In this document: piece after piece, positions 25,995-35,000 of the stretch
Position numbering within the stretch: position 1 is the first letter of the stretch
How the letters are laid out: each line of letters opens with the position of its first letter
Assembly (NCBI GenBank): GCA_902782445.1
Contig: CACZNC010000066.1
Coordinates: 1 to 35,094, forward strand
Reading direction: 5' to 3'
Length of the DNA: 35,094 bases
Source of the DNA: an uncultured Ruminococcus sp.
Lineage (GTDB): Bacteria > Bacillota > Clostridia > Oscillospirales > CAG-272
Notes under the pieces: generated by a model
The model's database searches: none
Told to the model about the DNA's origin: nothing
The model's input: the letters and a program-made list of their open reading frames with translations, nothing else
Position numbers and translations under genes: made by a program

Positions 25995-26477
25995 ATGAAA
26001 ACTGTCCTTACAAGAGAACTCCTGAAAAAAGATCGCGCAAAGCAGAACAGAACTCTGACGGCAATGCTCGCGTTCGCCGGCGTCTTCTGCCTGCTCTGCC
26101 TCCTTCTGGTTCCGAACAAGCTCGTCGCACTGGGAATCACGGCCTTCGTCGCCCTCTTCGCGGGAGGGATGTACCTGAAATACCGGTCTCTCGCAGGGAA
26201 GCATGATCTCTCGCGGGCCTACCTCCGCTGTCTCCCCCTGATCGGGAAGAAGGAGATCGAACACAGGGATCAGGACGAGGACGGAACCACCACCACCGTC
26301 GAATACAGTCTGGACTTCGGCGAAAACCGGATCGTACAGGCGGATAAGAAAACATTCGCACAAGCGCGGGAGGGCGAACTGTTCTACGTCGCGTTTTATA
26401 CGGAGGACGACAGCCCGTTTGCCTGTTACAGCGCCGCCGCATACGAGCCCGGCCCGGATTTCCCGCTCGTCGGGTAA
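25995..26477 (+). CDS. Small membrane protein of unknown function
   Basis: A 160-residue protein with two adjacent membrane spans near the start (TAMLAFAGVFCLLCLLLVP and LVALGITAFVALFAGGMY, residues ~16-55) and a hydrophilic C-terminal part with RDQDEDGTTTTVEYSLDF and FAQAREGELFYVAFY, which looks like a small beta domain. No catalytic motif is visible. GGAGA precedes ATG 25995, 34 bases after the large surface protein, so the two may be co-transcribed. A terminator follows about 100 bases downstream. Confidence 0.75.
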   Translation: MKTVLTRELLKKDRAKQNRTLTAMLAFAGVFCLLCLLLVPNKLVALGITAFVALFAGGMYLKYRSLAGKHDLSRAYLRCLPLIGKKEIEHRDQDEDGTTTTVEYSLDFGENRIVQADKKTFAQAREGELFYVAFYTEDDSPFACYSAAAYEPGPDFPLVG

Positions 26478-26578
26478 AGAACAGGGGAAGAAACCACCCA
26501 GGAAGGGAACCGCCTCTTCGATGAAGGAGAGAAGAACGGCGGGACTGACATCATTTCGGACGGAAACAGAATAAAAAT

Positions 26579-26627
26579 GGAGATACCGGATCCCGATTGC
26601 AGGATCGTTTCCGATATCTCCTTTTTT
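26579..26627 (+). terminator. Terminator of the small membrane protein gene
   Basis: GGAGATACCGG (26579-26589) pairs with CCGATATCTCC (26611-26621), one mismatch, followed by TTTTTT. AAAAA precedes the stem, so it may also stop the convergent minus-strand gene. The rest of 26478-26742 shows nothing else. Confidence 0.8.
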
Positions 26628-26742
26628 CATTCTTTCCCCGGGGGCAAAGGGCTCTTTTCTTCCTTGTTTCACTGTCCAGGCTTTTCGGGGAGCCGGTCCG
26701 AGCCGGCGTCAGACGTCGGAAGAAAGAGGATGGAACGCAATA

Positions 26743-28389
26743 CTACGGCATGACATTCACGCGGACGGTAAACGACAGTCCGCCGCAGGAAGCGGTCAGA
26801 GAGGTGGAGCCGGTTTTCAGCGCGGCAAAATCCGCGTCTCCGATCACCCGGATCACCGCATCGTCGTACCCGGAGAGGGTGATCCCGTCAAAAACCTCAA
26901 ACCAGCTGCCGTCGTCGTAGATCCCTCTGCCGCGGACCTGTTTGCGCTCATTTTCCGACAGACAGAGCGTATATTCTTTCACCTGGGGGAGGAAGGAAAC
27001 GAGCTTCCGGTTCTCCTCACTCCGATCCGGCATGGATTCCGGCTGAACCGTGATGGGAAATTCAACGGAGCGGCCCTTCCAGCGGGCGACAGCCGAGGTG
27101 GTGCCGGGACGAAGCGGTTCACATTGCAAGCCTTCAAACCTTACGATCTGAGGATCATATCCGTCCACCGTGACCTCTTCCCCCGGGCAGGGACGGAAAT
27201 CATACGCGCTGTCGACCCATTGCAGATCGATCCGCTTCGGACCGCCCGAAACCTTCATCACATGGAAGTGCGGAACCGTCGTGATATGGATCGGCCGGGG
27301 ATCGGCGGGCATCGGCCAGGGGCTGACCGGATAAGGGGACGCGGGATTCGCGGCATCGGAAAAGTCCGGCTCGTCCGTGAGCTCGATGACAGCCTTATGA
27401 AACCGCGTTCCCCAGAATCCCCACTGGCTGCCGTAGGCATATCCGACGATCGTGCCGTCCTTGAGGGAGACGTGACGGTCCGGGCCGCCTGCGATCCCGC
27501 AGTTGTGACACTTCTCCCCGACGTGGGTCCGCACTTCGCATACACGCTCGAAACGGAGACCGTCGTCGGACTCGTATACCGCCAGACAGCTCTGTTCGGT
27601 GAATCTGTGATCCGTGCAGAGGATGAGAAATTTCTCCGCCTCTTCCACATAGACGACGTCGCTGGAGTCGCATCCTCCCCCCGGACGCCGGATCGCGATC
27701 CCGCGGTACGCAATCGTCCCGGGCCAGTTGTCACCCGCTCTGAGATCGGCGGTTGCGGCTCTCGTCTGACAGAATGCCTTTCCGTCCGCATCTTTCGAGG
27801 TCCAGGTGAAGTAGATGAAAAGCGTATCGCCGACCCGGACAAAGCTGGGTTCGCCCGCCCCCCAGCATTCCCACGGCTCGTCGAAATACACGATCGGAGC
27901 CGGATTCCCCTGCCAGCGCAGCAGGAGCGGATTCCCGTCCTCGTCCGCGGTTTCGCGGGTCTCGCCCCAGCCGGAACCTGTCCACTTGAACCACGGGCCG
28001 TCCGGATTTCTCGACCGCGCGGCAAACACGTTGTTGCAGACTCCGCCGGCATGGGAATAGATGGTGGACGTGTACCCCATATAATACCATCCGTCGATCA
28101 GGATCACCGCCGGATCGCAGACGGAGAACAGATCCATCGAATCCGGCGTCGGAGACAGCACGACGGTTTCGTCAGACCATGTGCGCCCGTTATCATCGGA
28201 ATGCCGATAGGTGAACCAGTCCGCTTCGACCCCTCCCCCGCCCGGAGAAGCGAACCAGGCGTCGATCCGTCCGTCACCGTACTGCATGATGGAGGGCCCG
28301 TACCGATAGCCCCAGGTCTTTCCCTCCCGGGGAGCAAATACATCGTATCCTTCGTCCGGAAGGCGAAGTCGGAGATGCGGCTTTTTCAT
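26743..28389 (-). CDS. Beta-propeller glycosidase-like protein with Ig-like tail
   Basis: A 548-residue protein with a five- or six-bladed beta-propeller as in GH43-, GH32- or sialidase-type enzymes. WGYRYGPSIMQYGDGRIDAW opens the first blade; HSDDNGRTWSDETVV is an Asp-box (sialidase-type SxDxGxTW). FSVCDPAVILIDGWYYMGYT (with likely active-site Asp in CDPAV), GAGEPSFVRVGDTLFIYFT, EKFLILCTDHRF and DDGLRFERV follow. Residues ~385-548 are two Ig-like domains (PGEEVTVDGYDPQIVRF, GDADFAALKTGSTSLTASCG, like bacterial Ig-2 repeats). No signal peptide. GGAGG lies 7 bases before ATG 28389; the longer frame to 28449 is not needed. Family and substrate are not decidable by eye. It is divergent from the CE15-like gene. 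Confidence 0.75.
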   Translation of the reverse strand: MKKPHLRLRLPDEGYDVFAPREGKTWGYRYGPSIMQYGDGRIDAWFASPGGGGVEADWFTYRHSDDNGRTWSDETVVLSPTPDSMDLFSVCDPAVILIDGWYYMGYTSTIYSHAGGVCNNVFAARSRNPDGPWFKWTGSGWGETRETADEDGNPLLLRWQGNPAPIVYFDEPWECWGAGEPSFVRVGDTLFIYFTWTSKDADGKAFCQTRAATADLRAGDNWPGTIAYRGIAIRRPGGGCDSSDVVYVEEAEKFLILCTDHRFTEQSCLAVYESDDGLRFERVCEVRTHVGEKCHNCGIAGGPDRHVSLKDGTIVGYAYGSQWGFWGTRFHKAVIELTDEPDFSDAANPASPYPVSPWPMPADPRPIHITTVPHFHVMKVSGGPKRIDLQWVDSAYDFRPCPGEEVTVDGYDPQIVRFEGLQCEPLRPGTTSAVARWKGRSVEFPITVQPESMPDRSEENRKLVSFLPQVKEYTLCLSENERKQVRGRGIYDDGSWFEVFDGITLSGYDDAVIRVIGDADFAALKTGSTSLTASCGGLSFTVRVNVMP

Positions 28390-28437
28390 AGTTGCGCCTC
28401 CAGTTCCAAAAATAGGGGACATTCCCCCGTCGGGGAT

Positions 28438-28466
28438 ATGATACCGCAAAACTCCGCTCCTGTCAA
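28438..28466 (-). promoter_or_regulatory. Promoter of the propeller gene
   Basis: Minus strand TTGACA (28466-28461), 17-base spacer, TATCAT (28443-28438), about 50 bases before ATG 28389. Confidence 0.75.
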
Positions 28467-28580
28467 GGGCTGCCCCTGCGATGCGGCCGACAGGAGTGAA
28501 GTGACAATCGTGACAAAACGCGCGGCCGGGGCTCGCTTACGGCTTTGTCGGGAAGGATACGGCCGTCCGCGGCGGGGAGG

Positions 28581-28655
28581 GAGCAAACTTGAGCCGCATC
28601 CGTTGACACCGCGCCGTTTTTCCGGTATAATATCATTGAAAATGGAAGTTTGCTC
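28581..28655. promoter_or_regulatory. 10-base inverted repeat flanking the esterase promoter
   Basis: GAGCAAACTT (28581-28590) and AAGTTTGCTC (28646-28655) are perfect inverted copies, 55 bases apart, one just upstream of the -35 and one downstream of the -10 of the promoter at 28603-28631. This is a plausible pair of operators for a dimeric repressor that loops the DNA. No regulator gene is nearby. Confidence 0.5.
28603..28631 (+). promoter_or_regulatory. Consensus promoter of the CE15-like esterase gene
   Basis: TTGACA (28603-28608), 17-base spacer, TATAAT (28626-28631), about 53 bases before ATG 28684. Confidence 0.85.
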
Positions 28656-28683
28656 AAATCAACATAGGCGGGAGGACAACACA

Positions 28684-29805
28684 ATGCGAAAAGATCAGCG
28701 GCTCGGAATGCTGCCGGATCCGTTCGTCTGCCGGGACGGGCACAGGGTCCGGAACCTTGACGAATGGGAAGCAAGACGGCAGGAGATCCTTGAAGACACG
28801 ATCGGGCTGGAATTCGACGGAATGCCCCCGAAGCCGGAGGTTTTCCGGGTGGAGCCCACCCACCTGCGGGGCAAAGGCTATACGTCCAGCTACCGGATCC
28901 ACTGCGGGACCAAGGAAAATCCCTTCAACTTCTGCTTTTACGTGTACCGCCCCGATCTGGACGGACGGCTTCCCGTCGTGCTGACCGGGGATCTGACGTA
29001 TACGATGGACTGCAGCGACGAGGTGATCGCCGAAGCCAACCGCCGGGGATTCATTGTCGTAAAGTTCAACCGGAACGAGCTTGCTCCCGATTATCCCGAT
29101 CCCGAAAGGCAGTTCGGCATCAACGCGCTCTGGCCGGAGAAGAAGTTCTGCGCGATCTCCGCCTGGGCGTGGGGGTATCACCGGGTCGTCGACGCCCTTG
29201 AAACTCTGGACTATGTCGACGCCGGCCATATCGCCATAACCGGACACTCCCGCGGGGGTAAGACCGTCCTTCTCGCCGGAGCGACGGACACGCGGGTCCG
29301 CTATACCAATCCGAACGGGAGCGGGACCCACGGCTGCGGCGCGTACCGGTTCCATCAGGTGGAGGAGGAAGGCGCAAGCTATGCCGACACCAACAGCGAG
29401 ACCCTCGAGATCATGATGAACCACCTCGGCTACTGGATGGGGCAGGGGCTGTGGGATTACGTCGGAAAGGAGGATACCCTCCCCCACGACTCCCACTTCG
29501 TCAAAGCCCTGATCGCTCCCCGCTGCTATCTGGAAACCAACGGTTACGGCGATATCTGGGCGAATCCCCGGGGATCCTACCTCTCCTTCATGGCGGCGAA
29601 GGAGGTCTGGAAGTTTTACGGTGCGGAGGACAAATGCGCCTGCTGGTACCGGGAGGGAGGACACCGCCACGGATGGGCGGACTTCAACGCTCTGTTCGAC
29701 TTTATGGAAGCCGATCTGCAAGGAACTCCTCTGCCGGAGGCTTTCACCCGGCTCCCATATGACGATATGGAACCGCTCCATGACTGGGAGGCGCCTCTGA
29801 AATGA
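28684..29805 (+). CDS. CE15-like glucuronoyl esterase / alpha-beta hydrolase
   Basis: A 373-residue alpha/beta hydrolase. The nucleophile elbow is GHSRGGK with S189 (CE15 enzymes have GxSRxGK), and GHRHGWADF holds the candidate catalytic His (H327 or H329). ETLDYVDAGHIAITGHSRGG, APRCYLETNGYGDIWANPRG and the start GMLPDPFVCRDGHRVRNLDE fit the CE15 group, which cleaves esters between glucuronic acid and lignin alcohols in plant cell walls; a related acetyl-esterase role is possible. ATG 28684 has GGGAGGACAA upstream and follows a promoter, so the long frame reaching back to 27124 is not real. No signal peptide. It is followed at 91 bases by a solute-binding lipoprotein. Confidence 0.8.
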   Translation: MRKDQRLGMLPDPFVCRDGHRVRNLDEWEARRQEILEDTIGLEFDGMPPKPEVFRVEPTHLRGKGYTSSYRIHCGTKENPFNFCFYVYRPDLDGRLPVVLTGDLTYTMDCSDEVIAEANRRGFIVVKFNRNELAPDYPDPERQFGINALWPEKKFCAISAWAWGYHRVVDALETLDYVDAGHIAITGHSRGGKTVLLAGATDTRVRYTNPNGSGTHGCGAYRFHQVEEEGASYADTNSETLEIMMNHLGYWMGQGLWDYVGKEDTLPHDSHFVKALIAPRCYLETNGYGDIWANPRGSYLSFMAAKEVWKFYGAEDKCACWYREGGHRHGWADFNALFDFMEADLQGTPLPEAFTRLPYDDMEPLHDWEAPLK

Positions 29806-29896
29806 CGATCCGGGGACCGGCCGCGCCTCTAATGATCGCGGATGCGGGTCCCTGGGCTTTCAATCTGATAACCAGCTTCTGAAAGGAGATTTCACC

Positions 29897-31378
29897 ATGG
29901 CAGACCATGAGAACGCGCGAAGAGTCATTTTGCGGATCGTTTTGCTCACATTCCTGATCCTTCTGCTGGGTGCCTGTGCCGCCGCTCCAGACGAAGAGCC
30001 GGGACAGCAGGCGGCGCCTCAGTCGGCCGATCCGGGGGAAGCCATTCCGGAAACAGAGGCGGAAACCGAGAGCAAACCGCCGATCCCGGAGGGATATGAT
30101 CTCGGCGGCTATACCTTCACGATCCTCAACGGCAATATCGGCGACTGGATGTACACGTACCGGGTGACCGCCGATGAAGAGACGGGCGAAGTTCTGAACG
30201 ACGCCATTTTCAAGCGCAATCTGGCGACGGAAGACCTTCTGAACATGAAAATCACCGCCATCGACCAGAACGGGGCGCGGGATACCGCCGAACGCTCGAT
30301 CAAGGGAGGAGACGATGCCTACGATCTCGTCCTCGACAACACTTCTCCGGCATTCAAAATGGCTTTGGGCGGATCCGTTCTGAGCTACGACAGCATCGAC
30401 AGCATTGACACGGAGAACCCATGGTGGGAGCGGAACTCCCTCCGGGATTTTTCGATCGCCAACCACGTGTATTATGCGGTCAGCCTGTTCGATACGACGC
30501 ACTACGATTACGTCCGCACTCTCATGTTCAACAAAGGGATGCGGGAGGAATTCAGGCTGGAAGACCCCTATGAACTGGTCCGGGAAGACAGGTGGACCCT
30601 CGATCAGATGGAGAAAATGGGCCTCGCCGTTGCGAACGACGTGAACGGAAACGGTCAGTGGGACGATGAGGACCGGTACGGCTACACATCCTGGTCGCGG
30701 AACGGATGCGAGATGTACGTCTATGCCATCGGCGGAAAGCTGTCGGTGAACAAGGACGAAAACGACCTGCCGTTCTTTGACCTCGACGATATCTTCTACT
30801 ACGATCGGTTCGACGCGGTGACGAATCTTCTTGCAAAGGAAGGGTACAAAGCGAATTTCGGCACCGCGGGCAATCACGGCGGGCTGGATTATTTCATCGC
30901 GGGGCAGACCTTGTTTTTCAGCGAGTCCCTCGGCAATTCCCATTCGCTCCGGGATATGGACACCGATTTCGGATTCCTTCCGGGACCGAAATACAACGAA
31001 GAACAGAAGGAATACTACTCTTTCGGAGGAACGCCGTACTGTGAACTGGTGCCGATCACGGCGTCGGATCCCGAGCGCACGGGCTATGTCATGGAAACGC
31101 TGGCGTGGGCGTCCCAGGACACGATCGTTCCCGCCTTCTACGACGTGACGCTGAACGGCAAGGTGATCCGGGACACGGAATCGGGACCGATGCTCGACAT
31201 CATTTTCGACACTCTCTCCTATCCGTCCCAGGTTGCGTTCGATCAGTGCGATACCCAGGTCACCGATCTGATCTGGGGCGGCAAGGGAGGCTTCGCGTCG
31301 TATTTCGCCAAATACTCACGGATCATAAACAAGGAGATCGACAAGGCGATCAAGGCATACTCTGAAAACAATCAATAA
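29897..31378 (+). CDS. Extracellular solute-binding lipoprotein
   Basis: A 493-residue ABC-transporter-type solute-binding protein of family 1 (sugar-binding group), anchored by lipobox L-L-G-A-C (Cys27) with a long Glu/Pro/Ala linker before the folded part from about residue 65. TFTILNGNIGDW opens the first lobe; DVNGNGQWDDEDRYGYT is a calcium-loop-like insertion common in these proteins; FLPGPKYNEEQKEYY and TASDPERTGYVMETLAWASQ mark the hinge and the C-terminal lobe. GGAG precedes ATG 29897. No permease genes are near, so it would need a transporter elsewhere. It shares the CE15-like gene's upstream region and ends at a strong terminator. The fragment at 7017-7523 is a paralogue's tail. Confidence 0.85.
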   Translation: MADHENARRVILRIVLLTFLILLLGACAAAPDEEPGQQAAPQSADPGEAIPETEAETESKPPIPEGYDLGGYTFTILNGNIGDWMYTYRVTADEETGEVLNDAIFKRNLATEDLLNMKITAIDQNGARDTAERSIKGGDDAYDLVLDNTSPAFKMALGGSVLSYDSIDSIDTENPWWERNSLRDFSIANHVYYAVSLFDTTHYDYVRTLMFNKGMREEFRLEDPYELVREDRWTLDQMEKMGLAVANDVNGNGQWDDEDRYGYTSWSRNGCEMYVYAIGGKLSVNKDENDLPFFDLDDIFYYDRFDAVTNLLAKEGYKANFGTAGNHGGLDYFIAGQTLFFSESLGNSHSLRDMDTDFGFLPGPKYNEEQKEYYSFGGTPYCELVPITASDPERTGYVMETLAWASQDTIVPAFYDVTLNGKVIRDTESGPMLDIIFDTLSYPSQVAFDQCDTQVTDLIWGGKGGFASYFAKYSRIINKEIDKAIKAYSENNQ

Positions 31379-31385
31379 AAATCAG

Positions 31386-31441
31386 CCCCTTTCCCCGCCG
31401 CAGCCTGTTTTTTCAGGTTTGCGAAGAGGGAAGGGGTTTTT
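31386..31441 (+). terminator. Terminator of the binding-protein gene
   Basis: CCCCTTTCCC (31386-31395) pairs with GGGAAGGGG (31428-31436), with CCTG/CAGG pairing inside, followed by TTTTT. Confidence 0.85.
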
Positions 31442-31571
31442 CTATTCCCGTGAAGGCGGGAGCGGAGGCGCATCCGGCCCGAAATTGATGTGCCGGGGTT
31501 TCGACTGTACGCTGTTGGGTTAACCTGTCCCTGTCCGTTGCAGAAGTTCCTGCCGCCGAACCTGTTCATAA

Positions 31572-31610
31572 GGACTTCATTTCAAGAAACCGCGTACTTT
31601 TTAGTTTGGG
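31572..31610 (-). repeat. Dispersed repeat B, copy 2
   Basis: Inverted relative to copy 1 at 7645-7684; shares CTAAAAAG, ACGCGG and TTCTTGAAA plus GAAG. It lies directly after the stop codon of the GH16 gene. A frame reading on from it (MNRFGGRNFCNGQGQVNPTA, 31569 downwards) could be an insertion-sequence remnant; I do not recognise it with confidence. Confidence 0.5.
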
Positions 31611-31617
31611 ATAAATA

Positions 31618-32538
31618 TCAGTCCCCCGCGGATTCGTAAGCCCGGACCCAGTCCACCCGGCAGTAATCCGGGAGATCCTCCGGGACGATGGGGGCCGCCC
31701 AGGATCCGAATTCCGTGGTGAGCTTCATATACCCGGGCTTTTCGCAGATCCCGGGCTCCGAGGTCCGCCAGGTCTCCTCCCCGTCGATGTAGAAGATATA
31801 GGCGTCCTTCGTCCATTCGAATCCGTAGGTGTGCCAGCCCTCGTAGAGATCCGGGACCTTCGGGATCACCTTCGAGACGGACTTGTGCGCCGCGCCGTAG
31901 CCGTCCCAGTGGATCGCGTGATTGACGCCCTTCCGCGCGCATTCCCCGGTCTCGATGATATCGACTTCCGCCCCGGAGACTGCCGTCCCGTCCTCCATGC
32001 CCACGTCGCCGCACATCATCCAGAAGGCTCCCCAGAATCCCGTCGTCGAGGGGAACATCATCCGGCATTCGAAATACCCGTATGCCTGTTCGAATTTGCC
32101 CATCGTGCGGACCGCCCCGGAGACCGGAGTGCCGTCCTCGCCGATCCGCGCCCGGAGCCAGAGCTCGCCGTCGTGGACCGAGGTCTCGGAGTCCTTCCAG
32201 TACCCACCCACGTCCTGCCGCTTCCATTCGGGGCAGAGGGACCATTTTTTCGTATCGAGAGAATCCCCGTCGAATTCGTCTTCAAAACTCAGGCGGTAGG
32301 TCCTTCCCCCGATCTCGACGGTGGAGCCGTCTTCTTCGGTTTCCTCCGCCGCGGGCTCTTCCGCCTGCTCCGTCTCCGCCGCCGAGTCCGCCGGGAATCC
32401 TCCGCCCCCGATGGTCTCCGCCGTCTGCGCGCCTCCCGCCTGATCCGACGTTCCGTTTTCCGCCCCGCATCCGGCCGCCCCGAGGGAGAGGCAGGCGCAG
32501 AGCAGAAGGGCGATCCGTTTCCGCATGAGTGGATTCAT
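31618..32538 (-). CDS. GH16 family glycosidase, lipoprotein
   Basis: A 306-residue retaining endo-beta-glycanase of family GH16 (jelly roll; laminarinase/lichenase group). Lipobox G-A-A-G-C (Cys24) anchors it outside, followed by a Glu/Ala-rich linker to about residue 80. YRLSFEDEFDGDSLDTKKW starts the domain. The catalytic E-x-D-x-x-E motif is EVDIIE, with E191 (nucleophile), D193 and E196 (acid/base). FWGAFWMMCGDVG, LYEGWHTYGFEWTKDAYIFY and YCRVDWVRAYE are typical. ATG 32538 follows GGAGGCTCATGAT; the longer frame to 32694 includes the promoter and is rejected. It should cut beta-1,3- or mixed beta-glucans at the cell surface. Confidence 0.9.
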   Translation of the reverse strand: MNPLMRKRIALLLCACLSLGAAGCGAENGTSDQAGGAQTAETIGGGGFPADSAAETEQAEEPAAEETEEDGSTVEIGGRTYRLSFEDEFDGDSLDTKKWSLCPEWKRQDVGGYWKDSETSVHDGELWLRARIGEDGTPVSGAVRTMGKFEQAYGYFECRMMFPSTTGFWGAFWMMCGDVGMEDGTAVSGAEVDIIETGECARKGVNHAIHWDGYGAAHKSVSKVIPKVPDLYEGWHTYGFEWTKDAYIFYIDGEETWRTSEPGICEKPGYMKLTTEFGSWAAPIVPEDLPDYCRVDWVRAYESAGD

Positions 32539-32571
32539 ATCATGAGCCTCCGTTCCGATTCCGTTTTTTCC

Positions 32572-32600
32572 AGTATAGCAGGAAAACGCCCCCGTGTCAA
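32572..32600 (-). promoter_or_regulatory. Promoter of the GH16 gene
   Basis: Minus strand TTGACA (32600-32595), 17-base spacer, TATACT (32577-32572). It is divergent from the tdh promoter 44 bases away. Confidence 0.8.
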
Positions 32601-32643
32601 GAGCGGGCGGGGAACGTATATTCTTGCATTTTCGGGTATGTTG

Positions 32644-32672
32644 TTGACAAAACCCGGCGGAAGCGGTAAAAT
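32644..32672 (+). promoter_or_regulatory. Promoter of tdh-kbl
   Basis: TTGACA (32644-32649), 17-base spacer, TAAAAT (32667-32672), about 49 bases before ATG 32721. Confidence 0.75.
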
Positions 32673-32720
32673 AATATAAGCGAACAAAAATCAATCAAGC
32701 GACAGTGAGGAGAACACGAA

Positions 32721-33761
32721 ATGAAAGACATGATGGACGCCATCGTCAAGCCCGCGAAGGGTCCGGGACTCGAACTGAGACAGGTCCCCGTGCCGGTTCC
32801 GGGTCCGGGCGAAGTCCTGATCAAGATCCACAAGACCGCGATCTGCGGCACCGACGTACATATTTTCAACTGGGATCCCTGGGCAGAGCAGCACATCACC
32901 CATCCGCCCATGACCATCGGGCACGAATACGTGGGCGAGATCGCCGCGCTCGGGGCCGGTGTCGGCGGACTGACTGTCGGACAGCGGGTTTCCGGCGAGG
33001 GTCACATCACCTGCCACCACTGCCGCAACTGCCATACCGGCAACATCCAGTGGTGCCGCAACACCACCAGCGTGGGCGTGGACCGGGACGGGGCGTTCGC
33101 CGAATACGTCTGCATCCCCTCGTCCAACGTGATCCTGATCGACGAATCCCTGCCCGAGGACGTCGTGGCTTTCTTCGACGCGGTGGGCAACGCCACCCAT
33201 ACCGCCCTGATATGGGATCTCGTGGGCGAGGACGTCCTTATCACCGGCGCGGGCCCCATCGGGATCATCGCCGCGGGGATCTGCCGGTTTGCGGGAGCAC
33301 GCCGCGTCGTCATCACCGACATGAACGACTACCGGCTGGATCTGGCCCGGAAGATGAAGGTGGACGCGGCAGTCAACGTCACCCGGGACGATCTGACCGC
33401 CGTGATGAAGGACTGCGGCCTGACCGAGGGCTTCGACGTGGGCCTCGAAATGTCCGGCTCGGCTCCCGCGTTCCGCCAGATGTGCTCCGTCATGCGCAAC
33501 GGCGGCAAGATCTCCCTCCTCGGCCTCGGCAAGAGCACGGTGGAGGTCGACATGAACGACATCATCTGCAAGGGCCTGACGCTCCAGGGCATCTACGGCC
33601 GCAAGATGGACAACTGGCACCAGATGAGCTACATGGTGCAGGGCGGGCTGGATCTCACGCCGGTCATCACCCACCGCTTCCACTACACGGAATTCGAAAA
33701 AGGCTTCGAGGCGATGAACTCCGGCAATTCCGGCAAGGTCATCCTCGACTGGACGAAATAA
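32721..33761 (+). CDS. tdh: L-threonine 3-dehydrogenase
   Basis: A 346-residue zinc-dependent, NAD-linked medium-chain dehydrogenase that oxidises L-threonine to 2-amino-3-ketobutyrate. Catalytic-zinc ligands are C42 ([13 protein letters not shown]) and H68-E69 (IGHEYVG). The structural-zinc cysteines are C98, C101, C104 and C112 in [17 protein letters not shown]. The dinucleotide fold has the [11 protein letters not shown] motif. MEMSGS and [20 protein letters not shown] are as in E. coli Tdh. GAGGAG precedes ATG 32721. The start at ATG 32733 is less likely. The product is passed to Kbl, encoded 13 bases downstream. Confidence 0.95.
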   Translation: MKDMMDAIVKPAKGPGLELRQVPVPVPGPGEVLIKIHKTAICGTDVHIFNWDPWAEQHITHPPMTIGHEYVGEIAALGAGVGGLTVGQRVSGEGHITCHHCRNCHTGNIQWCRNTTSVGVDRDGAFAEYVCIPSSNVILIDESLPEDVVAFFDAVGNATHTALIWDLVGEDVLITGAGPIGIIAAGICRFAGARRVVITDMNDYRLDLARKMKVDAAVNVTRDDLTAVMKDCGLTEGFDVGLEMSGSAPAFRQMCSVMRNGGKISLLGLGKSTVEVDMNDIICKGLTLQGIYGRKMDNWHQMSYMVQGGLDLTPVITHRFHYTEFEKGFEAMNSGNSGKVILDWTK

Positions 33762-33774
33762 GGGGGGAGAGAAC

Positions 33775-34962
33775 ATGAAAAGCGCGATTCTGAAATTCGA
33801 GGAAGAACTGAACGCCATCCGCGAGGCGGGCACATGGCGCAGTGAACGGATCATCACCACGCCCCAGAGATCCCGGATCGACACGACGGAAAAGCTCGCG
33901 GTCGTCAACATGTGCGCCAACAACTACCTCGGCCTCTCCGATAACCCGGAACTGATCGCCGCGGCAAAGGAGAGCTATGACCGCTGGGGCTTCGGCCTCT
34001 CCTCCGTGCGGTTCATCTGCGGGACCCAGGAAATCCACAAGGAGCTTGAAAAACGGATCTCCGCCTTCGTGGGCACCGACGACGCCATCCTCTACTCCTC
34101 CTGCTTCGACGCGAACGGGGGCCTGTTCGAGACCCTGCTGGGACCCGACGACGCCGTGATCTCCGACGAACTGAACCACGCCTCCATCATCGACGGGGTC
34201 CGCCTCTGCAAAGCCCGCCGGTTCCGCTACAAAAACAACGACATGGCCGATCTGCGCGCAAAGCTGGAAGAGGCGAAGGCGCAGGGATGCCCGAAGATTT
34301 TGATCGCCACCGACGGCGTGTTCTCGATGGACGGCTACATCGCCAACCTCCCCGCGATCTGCGACCTTGCCGACGAATTCGACGCCCTGACGATGGTGGA
34401 CGACAGCCACGCCGTGGGCTTCATGGGCGAGCACGGCCGCGGGACCCCCGAATTCTGCCATGTCACGGGACGGGTGGATATCATCACCGGGACCTTCGGC
34501 AAGGCGATGGGAGGCGCGTCCGGCGGATATACCGCGGCGAGACAGCCGATCGTCGATCTTCTGAGACAGCGCAGCCGCCCCTACCTCTTCTCGAACACCC
34601 TCGCTCCCGCCATCTGCGCGGCGACCCTCAAGACCATCGACCTGCTCGAAGCTTCCACCGCCCTGCGGGACAAGGTGCACGAGAACGCCCGCTACTTCCG
34701 CGCGGAGATGGAAAAGCTCGGATTCGACCTGCTTCCCGGCGAACATCCCATCGTCCCCGTCATGCTCTACGACCCCCACGTGGCGCAGGAATTCGCCCGC
34801 CGGATGCTGGAAAAGGGCGTCTACGTCGTCGGCTTCTGCTATCCCGTGGTGCCGAAGGGCCGGGACCGCATCCGCACCCAGATCTCCGCCGGCCACACGA
34901 AGGAAGACCTCGATTTCGCCGTGAAGTGCTTCGGCGAGGTCAAGAAGGAAATGGCGATCTGA
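33775..34962 (+). CDS. kbl: 2-amino-3-ketobutyrate CoA ligase (glycine C-acetyltransferase)
   Basis: A 395-residue pyridoxal-phosphate enzyme that splits 2-amino-3-ketobutyrate with CoA into glycine and acetyl-CoA. The PLP lysine is K243 in [14 protein letters not shown]. Other family blocks: [74 protein letters not shown] and [18 protein letters not shown]. Length and order match the E. coli enzyme of about 398 residues. It follows tdh by 13 bases with GGGGGGAGAG as ribosome-binding site, so the pair is one operon giving two-step threonine catabolism. No terminator is seen after it; instead a heptamer run and repeat A copy 3 follow. Confidence 0.95.
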   Translation: MKSAILKFEEELNAIREAGTWRSERIITTPQRSRIDTTEKLAVVNMCANNYLGLSDNPELIAAAKESYDRWGFGLSSVRFICGTQEIHKELEKRISAFVGTDDAILYSSCFDANGGLFETLLGPDDAVISDELNHASIIDGVRLCKARRFRYKNNDMADLRAKLEEAKAQGCPKILIATDGVFSMDGYIANLPAICDLADEFDALTMVDDSHAVGFMGEHGRGTPEFCHVTGRVDIITGTFGKAMGGASGGYTAARQPIVDLLRQRSRPYLFSNTLAPAICAATLKTIDLLEASTALRDKVHENARYFRAEMEKLGFDLLPGEHPIVPVMLYDPHVAQEFARRMLEKGVYVVGFCYPVVPKGRDRIRTQISAGHTKEDLDFAVKCFGEVKKEMAI

Positions 34963-34965
34963 GAT

Positions 34966-35000
34966 AGTTGTTAGGGGTTAGTGGCTAGTGGTTAGTAATA
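34966..35000 (+). repeat. Degenerate heptamer array after kbl
   Basis: Consecutive 7-base units AGTTGTT, AGGGGTT, AGTGGCT, AGTGGTT and AGTAATA start four bases after the kbl stop codon. Confidence 0.6.

Noticed and set aside
24491..26140. 549-residue minus-strand frame opposite the surface protein
   Set aside because: Composition follows the acidic tract on the opposite strand (Val/Leu/Phe run); no start signals and no family match.
27124..28683. Upstream extension of the CE15-like gene to a 893-residue protein
   Set aside because: It would cross the divergent propeller gene, two promoters and the inverted repeat; ATG 28684 has its own promoter and ribosome-binding site.
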